Positions 49,155 to 58,409 of a stretch of DNA of 64,000 bases are shown piece by piece. The stretch's first letter is position 1, and every line of letters begins with the position of its first letter. The translations under genes were made by a program, and so were the position numbers. This DNA is from CAZCZZ01 sp964503335 (GTDB taxonomy: Bacteria > Verrucomicrobiota > Kiritimatiellia > CAIVKH01), in contig CAZCZZ010000001.1 of assembly GCA_964503335.1 (NCBI GenBank), forward strand, positions 58,952 through 122,951. The letters are read 5' to 3'. The notes under the pieces were generated by a model, which did no database searches, was not told the origin of the DNA, and saw nothing but the letters and a program-made list of their open reading frames with translations.

Positions 49155-52100
49155 ATGCGGATGTCCGCCGAATCCATCCTCATCCGTGGTGCCAACCACA
49201 ACAACCTGAAGAACCTTGACCTCGACCTTCCGCTGAACGAATTGATCGTCGTCACCGGTGTGAGCGGGTCGGGCAAGTCGTCACTCGCCTTCGACACAGT
49301 CTATGCAGAAGGCCAGCGGCGGTATGTGGAAACCTTCTCGCCCTACGCGCGACAGTTTCTCGACCGGATGGACAAACCCAAGGTGGACCGCATCGAGGGC
49401 ATTCCTCCCGCGATCGCCATCGATCAGACGAACACCGTACGGACCTCGCGTTCCACGGTCGGGACGATGACCGAGCTGAACGACCACCTCAAACTCCTCT
49501 TCGCGCGGATGGCGGACCTCTTTTGCGGTGGGTGCGGCAAACGTGTGCGTCGCGATACGCCGCAAACTATCGCCGACTCGTTGATGAAGTCACACCACGG
49601 GCAGAAAGTCCTCATCGCATTTCCAGTCACCATCCCTTCCCAGTTCACCGACGCCGAGGTGCAGGATCTCCTGTCGAAGCAGGGATACAGCAGGATTCAC
49701 AGGCGGGAATCAGGTCGACTGGAGGTCGTCCAGGATCGCCTCGAACTCATAGAGGCGAAACGAACCCGTCTCGTTGAGAGCATCGAAGTCGCGTTGCGCC
49801 ACGGCGCCGGAAAGGCTCTTGTCTACGAAGTCGACAATGCGGGCAAGTGCACGGCGGACGCCACGCGATTCTCCTCGGACCTGCATTGCCCGTATTGCGA
49901 CCGGCATTATGCCGATCCCGTGCCGAACCTGTTTTCCTTCAATTCCCCGATCGGTGCCTGTCCGACCTGCCGCGGGTTCGGACGCACCATCGGCGTCGAC
50001 TACGGCCTCGTGATTCCCGACGAAACCAAGTCGCTGGCTGGTGGGGCGATCAAGACCTGGCAGACCGAGAGCTACAAGGAATGCCAGGACGACATGATGC
50101 GGTTCGCGAAGCGGCGCGAGATCCCCACGCATGTTCCATGGAACAAACTCGGTGCCGCACACAAGGCCTGGGTCATAGAGGGTGAGGGCAGCTGGGAGGA
50201 CGGTCACTGGTACGGGACCAAACGCTTCTTCGAGTGGCTCGAAACGAAGAGCTACAAGATGCACATCCGCGTCCTGCTCTCGAAGTATCGCTCCTACAAC
50301 GAGTGCGTGACCTGCAAAGGGGCGCGGCTGAAACCCGATGCGCTCCTCTGGCGCGTCGGCGCGACGTCAAACACCACGGGACTCAACCTGCGTGAACTGA
50401 TGCTGCTGCCGATTGATCAAGCCCTGCGCTTCTTCGCATCGCTCAAACTCGAAGCGGGTCTCGATACGGCAGGCGAAATCGTCCTGACAGAGATTCGCTC
50501 ACGTTTGCATTACCTGGTCGACGTCGGACTCGGCTACCTCACACTCGATCGACAGTCGCGCACGCTGAGCGGCGGCGAGGTGCAACGCATCAACCTCACC
50601 ACGGCGCTGGGCACGTCGCTGGTTAACACGCTCTTCGTGCTCGACGAGCCGAGTATCGGACTTCATCCGCGCGACGTGAAACGCATTGTCGGCGTGCTCG
50701 AACGGCTTCGCGACGCGGGCAACTCGCTTCTCGTGGTCGAGCACGATCCGCAGATCATGCTCGCGGCCGATCGCATTCTCGACATGGGTCCTGGGCCGGG
50801 AGAGCGCGGGGGTGAAGTCGTGTTCTTCGGCGAGCCCGACGAACTGATGCGCCATCGCACGTCCAGCACCGCTTCCTATTTGCGCAGGGAGCGCAAGCCG
50901 GGTGAGGGCAGCCGGAACAATGACTCCGGCGCTCCTACGTCGTGGCTTGAGATCATCGGTGCAACAGAACACAACCTGAAGCAGATCGACGTGCGCATTC
51001 CTCTCGGACGCCTCGTGTGCCTGACCGGTGTCAGCGGCTCCGGGAAATCGACCCTCGTTCAGGACGTGCTCTATCGCGGTCTCGTGAAGCTGAAGAACCG
51101 TCCAACCGAGGCGCCCGGCGCGCACAAGGCGATCAAGGGCCATGAGAAGATCGACGACGTGGTAATGGTGGACCAGTCGCCGATCGGCCGCACTACGCGC
51201 TCCACACCGGCTAGCTATGTCGGGGCTTTCGAAGCGATCAGGTCGCTTTTCGCGGCCCTGCCTCGCTCACATGAGTTGGGTTACACCCTGGGCACGTTCA
51301 GCTTCAACGCGGGTACCGGGCGTTGTCCGGCTTGCGGCGGAAACGGGTTCCAACACGTGGAGATGCAGTTCCTGAGCGACGTGTATTTGCGGTGCCCGGA
51401 CTGCGATGGACGGCGCTACCGGTCCGATGTGCTCGAGGTGAAGATGTACGACCGGAAGGGCCGCGGCGTGTCGATTGCCGATACTCTGGATATGACGGTG
51501 CAGGAGGCGTTGGAGTTCTTCTCGGACCACGAATCCGTCGCGCGTGGGCTTCAGCCGCTACTTGATGTAGGGCTCGGATACATGAAGCTGGGGCAACCCG
51601 TTCCGACGCTCAGTGGCGGAGAGGCACAGCGGCTGAAACTTGCGGGTCATCTCGCGGAAGCGCGGGAGCGGGGGAAGAGCAGCAAGGGGCTGCTTTTTCT
51701 GTTCGACGAACCGACGACCGGACTTCACTTCCAGGATATCGATATCCTTCTGAAGGCTTTTCGCCAGCTCATCGCGGACGGTCACTCGCTGGTTGTAATC
51801 GAGCACAATCTCGACGTGATGGCGGCTTCCGACTGGATCATTGATCTAGGGCCGGAAGGCGGAGAAGATGGCGGTTCATTGCTCGCGGAAGGCAAACCTG
51901 AGGACGTAGTTCGCGCGGAGCACAGCCACACGGGTCGTGCGCTTAAGGCGTGGCTCGAACAAACCGATTGGGTTGCGCCGACCGGTGCTCTTGTGAAAGA
52001 GCGTCGCGCAACATACCGCGCGGTGGATGCGATCGAGGTGCGCAACGCGCGGGAACACAATTTGCGAGGTGTCGACATTACGATTCCGAGACAGAAGCTG

Positions 52101-54605
52101 ACGGTCATTTCCGGTGTCAGCGGCAGCGGCAAGAGTACCGTGGCATTCGACATCCTTTTTGCGGAAGGCCAGCGACGCTATCTCGAATCGTTGAACGCCT
52201 ATGCACGACAGTTCGTGGAACCGTCGTCGCGTCCTGACGTAGACGCAATCCGCGGGATTCCGCCCACCGTGGCGATTGAACAGCGCACGAGCCGGGGTGG
52301 ACGCAAGAGCACCGTCGCGACGACCACCGAGATCTATCATTTCCTCCGCCTGCTCTATGTGAAGCTCGGAATCCAGCATTGCCCTACATGTGACACGCCC
52401 ATCGAACCGCAGTCGCTGGATACGATTGTCGCGCGCATTCACAAGGATCACCGTGGGCAGTCGATCACGGTCCTGGCGCCCCTTGTGATCAGTCGAAAAG
52501 GTTTCTACACCGATCTTGCGAAGTGGGCTTCGGGTCGCGGAGCAAAGGCGCTGCGCGTAGACGGCAACCTCATCTCCACGGAGAAGTGGCCGCGGCTGAA
52601 TCGCTTCAAGGAACACTCGATTGAGCTGCCGTCTGAATCCATCCGCGTGGACTCGAAATCGGAGCCGCGCCTGCGTTCAGTCCTCACGGAAATGTTGGAA
52701 CACGGCAAAGGCGCCTGTCTGGTCGTTGAGACGGGAGTTGTGGGGAAGAAGCGCGGCACGATGTTCTCGACGCGCAGGGCGTGTCCGACATGCGGCACGA
52801 GCTTCCCCGAGTTGGATCCGCGGCTATTCTCCTTCAACTCGAAGCACGGCTGGTGTCCATCGTGTTTCGGTACCGGTCAGAAGATCAGCGGCTTCGATGG
52901 CGAGCAGACGGGCGAAGAGGGCGTGTGGAACGACGGACTCGACGGCGAACCGACGGTGTGTCCGACGTGCGAAGGTCGTCGGTTGCGGCCGGAAGCGTTG
53001 TCGGTGCGGCTTGGCGGCAAGTCGATCGCCGAGATGACCTCGCAATCAGTAGGTGAAGCCGGAAAGTCCGTATCCCGCATGAAATTGACGGGTCGATCCG
53101 CGGAGATTGCGCGCGACGTGGTGGCGGAGTTGACGAGTCGGCTGGCGTTTCTGCGTGAGGTGGGACTGTCGTATCTATCCCTCGATCGTGCCGCGCCGAC
53201 GCTCAGCGGTGGCGAGGCGCAAAGGCTAAGGCTGGCGGCGCAGCTTGGTTCGAATCTGCGCGGTGTCTGCTACATCCTCGATGAACCGACCATCGGTCTT
53301 CATGCGCGCGACAATCGCATGCTCCTCGATACTCTTTCGAATCTGCGACGGAAGGGGAACACGGTCATCGTCGTTGAGCACGACGAGGATACGATCCGCG
53401 CCGCGGATCACATCATCGACCTTGGCCCAGGCGCAGGCGTTCGCGGGGGACATGTTGTGGCGTATGGCGATGTCGCCGACATCATCAAGAGCAGCGAATC
53501 GCTGACCGGTCGCTTTCTCGCGCATCCGCTGAAGCATCCTCTCATGATCGACCGACGCAACCTATCGAAGAAGGCCGCCATCGAGGTCAAGGACGCGACC
53601 ATGCACAACCTTCTCAAGGTCGATGCGCGGTTTCCTATTGGTGCCCTTGTCTGCGTGACGGGCGTCAGCGGCAGCGGGAAGAGCTCACTTGTTCGCGATG
53701 TCCTTCACGAGAATGTCCGGATGTTGGTTCAGGCAAGGCTCAGGGGCGGGAAGAAGAAGCAGAAGCTGTCGTATCGCGGTTGCCGCGCCGTCACAGGGTG
53801 GGAGTCGATTCGTCGCGTGCTCGAGGTGGATCAATCGCCGATTGGAAAGACACCTCGGTCGTGTCCGGCGACCTACATCGGATTCTGGGACGATATTCGC
53901 CGCCTCTTTGCCGGCACGGCGGAGGCGAAGATGCGCGGGTATGGTCCGGGTCGATTCTCGTTCAATGTGCACGGTGGTCGCTGTGATGCGTGCGAGGGGC
54001 AGGGATACAAGACGATCGAGATGAGCTTCCTGCCGGACGTGAAGGTTCCTTGCGATGTGTGTCGCGGCGCGCGGTTCACGCCCGAGACGCGGACGGTGAC
54101 GTGGAAGGACAAGTCGATTGCCGAAGTTCTCGCGATGAGCGTGGATGAAGCCGTGCCGTACTTTGAATCGCAGCACCACATCCGCCATGCCCTGAAATTG
54201 CTGCAGGATGTCGGCTTGGGATACCTGACCCTGGGACAGCAAAGTCCGACGCTGAGCGGCGGCGAAGCGCAGCGCATCAAGCTCGTGACCGAATTGGCGA
54301 AGGCGGAGACGGGAGAAGCGGGACGATCCACGCTCTACGTGCTGGATGAACCAACGGTCGGCCTGCACATGGCCGACGTCGAGAAGTTGATCCGCGTCAT
54401 GCACCGTCTCGTCGACGCCGGGAACACGATCGTCGTCATCGAACATAACCTCGATGTGATCGCCGAAGCCGATTGGATCATCGACCTGGGACCTGAAGGC
54501 GGCGAAGGCGGCGGCCGAATCGTGGCCGAAGGCACGCCCGAGCAGATTGTGAAGCAGGGCAAGGTCTCCCACACCGCGAAGGCGCTGCGCGCACATCTGT
54601 TGTAG
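49155..54605 (+). CDS. uvrA: Double-length UvrA (two fused UvrA units)
   Basis: Damage-recognition ATPase of nucleotide excision repair. At 1816 residues it is twice the usual 940, with four ABC ATPase modules: Walker A GVSGSGKSSLAFDT, GVSGSGKSTLVQDV, GVSGSGKSTVAFDI and GVSGSGKSSLVRDV, each paired with an LSGGE(A/V)QR signature. Zinc-finger cysteines (CPYCDRHYADP..CPTCRGFG; CPACGGNGFQ; CPTCGTSFPE..CPSCFGTG; CDACEGQGYK) are present in all four modules. Each half begins with a UvrA entry (RGANHNNLKNLDLDLP; RNAREHNLRGVDITIP). Two in-frame starts (49155, 49161) follow GGGATAGGG. The stop codon lies in a REP palindrome. No uvrB or uvrC is near. Confidence 0.95.
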   Translation: MRMSAESILIRGANHNNLKNLDLDLPLNELIVVTGVSGSGKSSLAFDTVYAEGQRRYVETFSPYARQFLDRMDKPKVDRIEGIPPAIAIDQTNTVRTSRSTVGTMTELNDHLKLLFARMADLFCGGCGKRVRRDTPQTIADSLMKSHHGQKVLIAFPVTIPSQFTDAEVQDLLSKQGYSRIHRRESGRLEVVQDRLELIEAKRTRLVESIEVALRHGAGKALVYEVDNAGKCTADATRFSSDLHCPYCDRHYADPVPNLFSFNSPIGACPTCRGFGRTIGVDYGLVIPDETKSLAGGAIKTWQTESYKECQDDMMRFAKRREIPTHVPWNKLGAAHKAWVIEGEGSWEDGHWYGTKRFFEWLETKSYKMHIRVLLSKYRSYNECVTCKGARLKPDALLWRVGATSNTTGLNLRELMLLPIDQALRFFASLKLEAGLDTAGEIVLTEIRSRLHYLVDVGLGYLTLDRQSRTLSGGEVQRINLTTALGTSLVNTLFVLDEPSIGLHPRDVKRIVGVLERLRDAGNSLLVVEHDPQIMLAADRILDMGPGPGERGGEVVFFGEPDELMRHRTSSTASYLRRERKPGEGSRNNDSGAPTSWLEIIGATEHNLKQIDVRIPLGRLVCLTGVSGSGKSTLVQDVLYRGLVKLKNRPTEAPGAHKAIKGHEKIDDVVMVDQSPIGRTTRSTPASYVGAFEAIRSLFAALPRSHELGYTLGTFSFNAGTGRCPACGGNGFQHVEMQFLSDVYLRCPDCDGRRYRSDVLEVKMYDRKGRGVSIADTLDMTVQEALEFFSDHESVARGLQPLLDVGLGYMKLGQPVPTLSGGEAQRLKLAGHLAEARERGKSSKGLLFLFDEPTTGLHFQDIDILLKAFRQLIADGHSLVVIEHNLDVMAASDWIIDLGPEGGEDGGSLLAEGKPEDVVRAEHSHTGRALKAWLEQTDWVAPTGALVKERRATYRAVDAIEVRNAREHNLRGVDITIPRQKLTVISGVSGSGKSTVAFDILFAEGQRRYLESLNAYARQFVEPSSRPDVDAIRGIPPTVAIEQRTSRGGRKSTVATTTEIYHFLRLLYVKLGIQHCPTCDTPIEPQSLDTIVARIHKDHRGQSITVLAPLVISRKGFYTDLAKWASGRGAKALRVDGNLISTEKWPRLNRFKEHSIELPSESIRVDSKSEPRLRSVLTEMLEHGKGACLVVETGVVGKKRGTMFSTRRACPTCGTSFPELDPRLFSFNSKHGWCPSCFGTGQKISGFDGEQTGEEGVWNDGLDGEPTVCPTCEGRRLRPEALSVRLGGKSIAEMTSQSVGEAGKSVSRMKLTGRSAEIARDVVAELTSRLAFLREVGLSYLSLDRAAPTLSGGEAQRLRLAAQLGSNLRGVCYILDEPTIGLHARDNRMLLDTLSNLRRKGNTVIVVEHDEDTIRAADHIIDLGPGAGVRGGHVVAYGDVADIIKSSESLTGRFLAHPLKHPLMIDRRNLSKKAAIEVKDATMHNLLKVDARFPIGALVCVTGVSGSGKSSLVRDVLHENVRMLVQARLRGGKKKQKLSYRGCRAVTGWESIRRVLEVDQSPIGKTPRSCPATYIGFWDDIRRLFAGTAEAKMRGYGPGRFSFNVHGGRCDACEGQGYKTIEMSFLPDVKVPCDVCRGARFTPETRTVTWKDKSIAEVLAMSVDEAVPYFESQHHIRHALKLLQDVGLGYLTLGQQSPTLSGGEAQRIKLVTELAKAETGEAGRSTLYVLDEPTVGLHMADVEKLIRVMHRLVDAGNTIVVIEHNLDVIAEADWIIDLGPEGGEGGGRIVAEGTPEQIVKQGKVSHTAKALRAHLL

Positions 54606-54663
54606 GCCGCGTCACTGACGCGGCGGGGAGGGTGAGCCGGGTGAGGTCACCCGGCCTACAACG
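54601..54663. repeat. REP palindrome, copy 1 of an identical pair flanking a RAYT gene
   Basis: 63 bases identical to 55103-55165. It is made of two hairpins, GCCGCGTCA/TGACGCGGC and GCCGGGTGA/TCACCCGGC, inside outer ends TGTAGG and CCTACA. The uvrA stop TAG and the transposase stop TGA both lie in it. Confidence 0.92.
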
Positions 54664-55100
54664 AAGGGTGGAAAGGCCCTTGCGTAGGGCCATTCTTCCG
54701 GGTGTTCCACCAAGCCTGCTCTCACCGGATTCATGCGGATGTACTCCCATTTCTCAGAGCGGCTTTCATCGCTACGTAGAACATGGTCGAAGAAGCCTTC
54801 CTGCCATCGAAACGAGTGTTGAGCGAGGAAGGCTTTGAGCGCTTTGACCCAGAAGCCGATGGGCTTGGCACTACGGTTCGATGTAACAATGGTATGCAGG
54901 TGATCGGGCATCAAAACATAGCTGTCAACCCAGGTACCGTATCGTTCCAGACTTCCGGTCGCGAAGGTAAGCATCCGATCATTCACGGCTGGATCAGCAA
55001 GGACGCGCTGACGATGGAGGGTGCAGAGCGTGAGGAAGTAGGCGTCGCAATCTTCCCAAACGCGGCCCAGCCGGCGAAGTCTGCAGGGTTGATGATTCAT
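54612..55100 (-). CDS. REP-associated tyrosine transposase (RAYT)
   Basis: A compact Y1-transposase domain of 162 residues. The HUH motif is MPDHLHTIV near residue 65, preceded by DAYFLTLCTLHRQRV; the C-terminal helix has EKWEYIRMNPVRAGLVEHPEEWPYA, typical of RAYT proteins. It starts two bases from REP copy 2 and its last residues (TSPGSPSPPRQ) and stop are coded by REP copy 1. RAYTs mobilise REP/BIME palindromes, so this gene is the best candidate for the source of the REP family in the window. Confidence 0.88.
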   Translation of the reverse strand: MNHQPCRLRRLGRVWEDCDAYFLTLCTLHRQRVLADPAVNDRMLTFATGSLERYGTWVDSYVLMPDHLHTIVTSNRSAKPIGFWVKALKAFLAQHSFRWQEGFFDHVLRSDESRSEKWEYIRMNPVRAGLVEHPEEWPYARAFPPFVVGRVTSPGSPSPPRQ

Positions 55101-55102
55101 GG

Positions 55103-55165
55103 TGTAGGCCGCGTCACTGACGCGGCGGGGAGGGTGAGCCGGGTGAGGTCACCCGGCCTACAACG
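55103..55165. repeat. REP palindrome, copy 2 of an identical pair flanking a RAYT gene
   Basis: Identical to 54601-54663 and in the same orientation. The TAG stop of the agmatine deiminase gene (55158-55160, minus strand) lies in its CTACA end. Confidence 0.92.
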
Positions 55166-56362
55166 GTTCCTGCTGGGTCAGGCAGTGCAGGGTGCCGAAG
55201 CCCCAGACGAGGTCTACGGCGTGGATGCCGATGACGGGGCGGTCTTCGAAGAGGTCGGACAGGATGCCGATGGCGATGTAGTCGTTCGGATCGTTGAACG
55301 TCGGCACGAGCACGGCGGCGTTGCAGATGTAGAAGTTGGCGTAGCTGGCCGGAAGCCTCGTTCCGTCGAAGTAGAGGGGTTCGGGCATGGGCAGTTCGAC
55401 GACGTTCAACTTCTTTCCGTTTTCGAGCTTAAAGCCTTTGGCGCGCTCCCAGTTTTCTTCAAGCATCTTGTGGTTGGCGTCTTTCGGATTCCGTTCGCGA
55501 ACGAGCACGGCGGTGGTTGGATTCACAAATCGGCAAAGATCATCCACGTGGCCGTGTGTATCGTCGCCGACGATTCCGTTTCCGAGCCACAGGACGTTCG
55601 TCGCCCCGAAGTGGCGGGCGAACATCTGATTCATGTCCTTGCGACTCAAGCCGGGATTCCGCACCTGCGTCTTCTGGTCGAGCAAGCATTCCTCGGTGGT
55701 GAGCAGGGTTCCGCGTCCGTTGACGTCGATGGCTCCACCTTCGAGTGTGACCTGATGTCCGTCGTGCGTGACCGGTTCAAGAGGAAGCTTAAGTCGAGAA
55801 GAAGCCAAATACTTGATCGCGTGATCCTTTATCCACTCGGGGTACTTGGCCCAGGCATTAAAACGGTAGTCGAGTATGCGACGACCGGACTTCGACTTAA
55901 CGAAGATGGGTCCTGTATCGCGCATCCAGCCGCGATCCGTCGGGCAACGGATCAATTGGATGTTCTTCATGTAGGCGTGTGCCATCTTCAGGATCTTCTT
56001 CGCCGACGCTTCGTGCGCCGCGTCCTTCACGAGGATGCGTACGATCTCGTCCTGGGAAATCCTGCGGGCAATTTCCCCGAAGGCCCAAGGGATCGGTTCG
56101 AATTTGCCCGGCCAGTCTTCCTTGCGGTGCGGCCACCCTAGCCACGTGGCGGCGTGCCTGTNNNNNNNNNNNNNNNNNNNNNNNNNNNNNNNNNNNNNNN
56201 NNNNNNNNNNNNNNNNNNNNNNNNNNNNNNNNNNNNNNNNNNNNNNNNNNNNNNNNNNNNNCCCGGCCAGTCTTCCTTGCGGTGCGGCCACCCTAGCCAC
56301 GTGGCGGCGTGCCTGTCCCACTCGGCGGGCATGATCAAGGATTCGCTCTGAATGGTTGCCAT
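55158..56362 (-). CDS. aguA: Agmatine deiminase (AguA); contains a spurious assembly gap
   Basis: Hydrolyses agmatine to N-carbamoylputrescine and ammonia. Visible motifs are PAEWDRHAATWLGWPHRKEDWPG, GWMRDTGPIF, LEGGAIDVNGRGTLLTTEECLL, GDDTHGHVDD and catalytic Cys in GFGTLHCLTQQEP. The start at 56362 (MATIQSESLIMPAEW) is inferred. A 100-N run lies inside codons near residue 25, but the 55 bases before it (56107-56161) repeat exactly after it (56262-56316). Removing the N run and one copy leaves 1050 bases, an intact 349-residue frame of normal size. It precedes aguB on the mRNA's 3' side. Confidence 0.93.
56162..56261. other. Spurious assembly gap (100 N) with 55-bp overlap on both sides
   Basis: 56107-56161 and 56262-56316 are identical, so the two contigs overlap and the gap does not represent missing sequence. 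Confidence 0.95.
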
Positions 56363-56375
56363 GGATCTGCCCGGG

Positions 56376-57257
56376 TTACGCGTCGTTGAATCGCTTCGTG
56401 ATGTCGCCGTAGGCATCGATGCGCCTGTCGCGCAGGAAGGGCCAGCCGCGGCGGACTTCTTCCATGCGGGCTTCGTTCACATCGACGATGAGGTTCTCTT
56501 CCTTGTCGGTCGAACCTTCGGCGGTCACGACACCGAAGGGGTCGGCGACGAAGGAGGTTCCCCAGAATTCGAGGCCGGGGCTGTCCTTGTCCATCTTCTC
56601 AAGACCGATGCGATTCACGGCGGCGACGTAGACGCCGTTCGCGATGGCGTGTCCGCGCTGAATCGTGCGCCATGCGTCGCGCTGGCTGACGCCGTACTTC
56701 GCCTTCTCGTGTGGATGCCAACCGATGGCGGTCGGATAGAAGAGAACGTTCGCGCCCTGGAGTGCGGTCAATCGTGCGCCTTCGGGGTACCACTGATCCC
56801 AGCAGATCAGGACACCGATCCGGCCGTAAGCTGTGTCGAATGCTCTGAAACCAAGGTCGCCGGGCGTGAAGTAGAACTTTTCGTAGAAGCAGGGATCATC
56901 CGGAATGTGCATCTTGCGGTAGAGACCCAGAGTAGAGCCGTCGGCATCGATCACGATTGCACTGTTGTGATAGAGACCGGTCGCGCGCTTCTCAAAGATG
57001 GGGACCACGATCACGACGCTGTGTTTCTTCGCCAGCTTGCTGAACACCTTTGACGAAGGACCGGGAACCGGCTCGGCGAGGTCAAACAGGGAAGCGTCTT
57101 CCTTCTGGCAGAAGTAGGGGGTGCGATACATCTCGGGCAGGCAGATGATCTTCGCGCCCTTCTTCGCGGCGGCTTCCACCCGTTCCGCGGCATGCTGGAC
57201 ATTGTCCTCCGGCTTCGCGGCACAACGCATCTGAATCAAACCAATCTTCGTCTTCAT
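56376..57257 (-). CDS. aguB: N-carbamoylputrescine amidase
   Basis: A nitrilase-superfamily enzyme that converts N-carbamoylputrescine to putrescine, ammonia and CO2. It has 293 residues. The catalytic triad is visible: Glu in CLPEMYRTPYFCQ, Lys in LYRKMHIPDDPCFYEKFYFTPGD and Cys in GVLICWDQWYPEGAR. The DP.FYEKFYF segment is specific to AguB. It lies 13 bases upstream of aguA (same strand), giving the two-step route agmatine to putrescine. No arginine decarboxylase is in the window. Confidence 0.95.
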   Translation of the reverse strand: MKTKIGLIQMRCAAKPEDNVQHAAERVEAAAKKGAKIICLPEMYRTPYFCQKEDASLFDLAEPVPGPSSKVFSKLAKKHSVVIVVPIFEKRATGLYHNSAIVIDADGSTLGLYRKMHIPDDPCFYEKFYFTPGDLGFRAFDTAYGRIGVLICWDQWYPEGARLTALQGANVLFYPTAIGWHPHEKAKYGVSQRDAWRTIQRGHAIANGVYVAAVNRIGLEKMDKDSPGLEFWGTSFVADPFGVVTAEGSTDKEENLIVDVNEARMEEVRRGWPFLRDRRIDAYGDITKRFNDA

Positions 57258-57270
57258 CCTGTTGTCTCCG

Positions 57271-58350
57271 TCAAAAGATCACGTACTCGTTGTCGCGCAT
57301 GATGACCTCGTCCTCACCATCCGGATAGCGCAACGTGATGGTCTTCACGCCGATCGGACATCCGCGCGCGTACACAACATCATAATGTAGCACGTGCGCA
57401 GGGTTCGTGAATGAGGAAGGCGACACCGTTCCGCCGAGGTGTTCGCTGCGTCCGTAAGCCCAGTGCATGCCGGCCTTCTCGTCTTCAAGGACGTTGCCCA
57501 TGACGACGGCGCTATCGTTGCAGCCAAGGCCAAGCTCGGCAACGTTTCGTCTTGCCGGATCCAGATCCAGAAGAGCTTTCACCTTGGCAGCTTGGGGGCC
57601 GCTGCCATCGATTTCGGCAATACGATTCTCGCGGATATGAAGTTTCATCCGCTCGCCTTTATGTTCGAGGGGAATGATTCCCGAGGTCCGGCTCGGCTCG
57701 CGTGGTCGCTCGCCTTCGTAGGGAACGATGTAAGCTTCGCCGCTCGGCAGGTTGATCACGCGCGTTCCCGTTTTGCCAAGCCGGCACATGCCGTCATCGG
57801 CCCGGCCGTCGCGGTAACGCAGGTCGAAGAGCACTTCGTCACCCGTTTCAAAGACCACGCGTGCGTCCACGGCATCGGTCAGGAGGTCGGCGAGGACGTG
57901 TGTCTTCTGTGCGATGATGCTGTAGTCGGCCGCCAGGGCTGTCTTGGTCATGCGACGCAGCACGGTGGGCATGCTCGCCCCGCGCAACTGAGGCATGCGA
58001 TGCGTGAAGCCGGCGAGCGGGGCTGTGGACGAGAATTGCGTCATGGCCACGGCGATGTTGGCCCGGGAGAGGGCGTCGGCGACCTTCGTCGGAGTCGCCC
58101 CCAGCATGCCATCGGCGGGGAGATCCGAATTGCTGGCACCGGTCGCGTTGAAGGTGAAAAGGGGAAGGGTGGGTGTTCCGATGGCTTCGAAGCCCTGTCG
58201 CCACTCTTCCGCCATCACGCGGCGATCGGCCCAGTCCGGATTGTCCTGAATTGCGCCGTGCGGCAGATCGACGAGGATCAGCGCCGTCTCGCCCGGCTGC
58301 GGGTCAAAGACGTCGCGAAGCAGTTTCTTCAGATCAAAAGCGTCACCCAT
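57271..58350 (-). CDS. Probable M29-like metalloprotein (aminopeptidase/NicX-like)
   Basis: Starting at ATG 58350 (GAGG 9 bases upstream) gives 359 residues. The segments NLPSGEAYIVPYE and AELGLGCNDSAVVMGNVLEDEKAGMHWAYGRSEHLGGT resemble the metal-binding region of M29 aminopeptidases and 2,5-dihydroxypyridine dioxygenases (Glu and His ligands). The first 170 residues (ETALILVDLPHG..., LRRMTKTALAADYSIIAQKTHVLADLL) fit the N-terminal Rossmann-like part. The stretch EGERPREPSRTSG between these parts looks like a translated repeat insertion. It lies 13 bases before aguB and may process a polyamine-related substrate; this is inference. Confidence 0.65.
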   Translation of the reverse strand: MGDAFDLKKLLRDVFDPQPGETALILVDLPHGAIQDNPDWADRRVMAEEWRQGFEAIGTPTLPLFTFNATGASNSDLPADGMLGATPTKVADALSRANIAVAMTQFSSTAPLAGFTHRMPQLRGASMPTVLRRMTKTALAADYSIIAQKTHVLADLLTDAVDARVVFETGDEVLFDLRYRDGRADDGMCRLGKTGTRVINLPSGEAYIVPYEGERPREPSRTSGIIPLEHKGERMKLHIRENRIAEIDGSGPQAAKVKALLDLDPARRNVAELGLGCNDSAVVMGNVLEDEKAGMHWAYGRSEHLGGTVSPSSFTNPAHVLHYDVVYARGCPIGVKTITLRYPDGEDEVIMRDNEYVIF

Positions 58351-58409
58351 ATGAACCTCGCCGCGAAAGATACAGACGCTGGGCGAAGCGGCCAATCCTT
58401 ATCCGTGGT

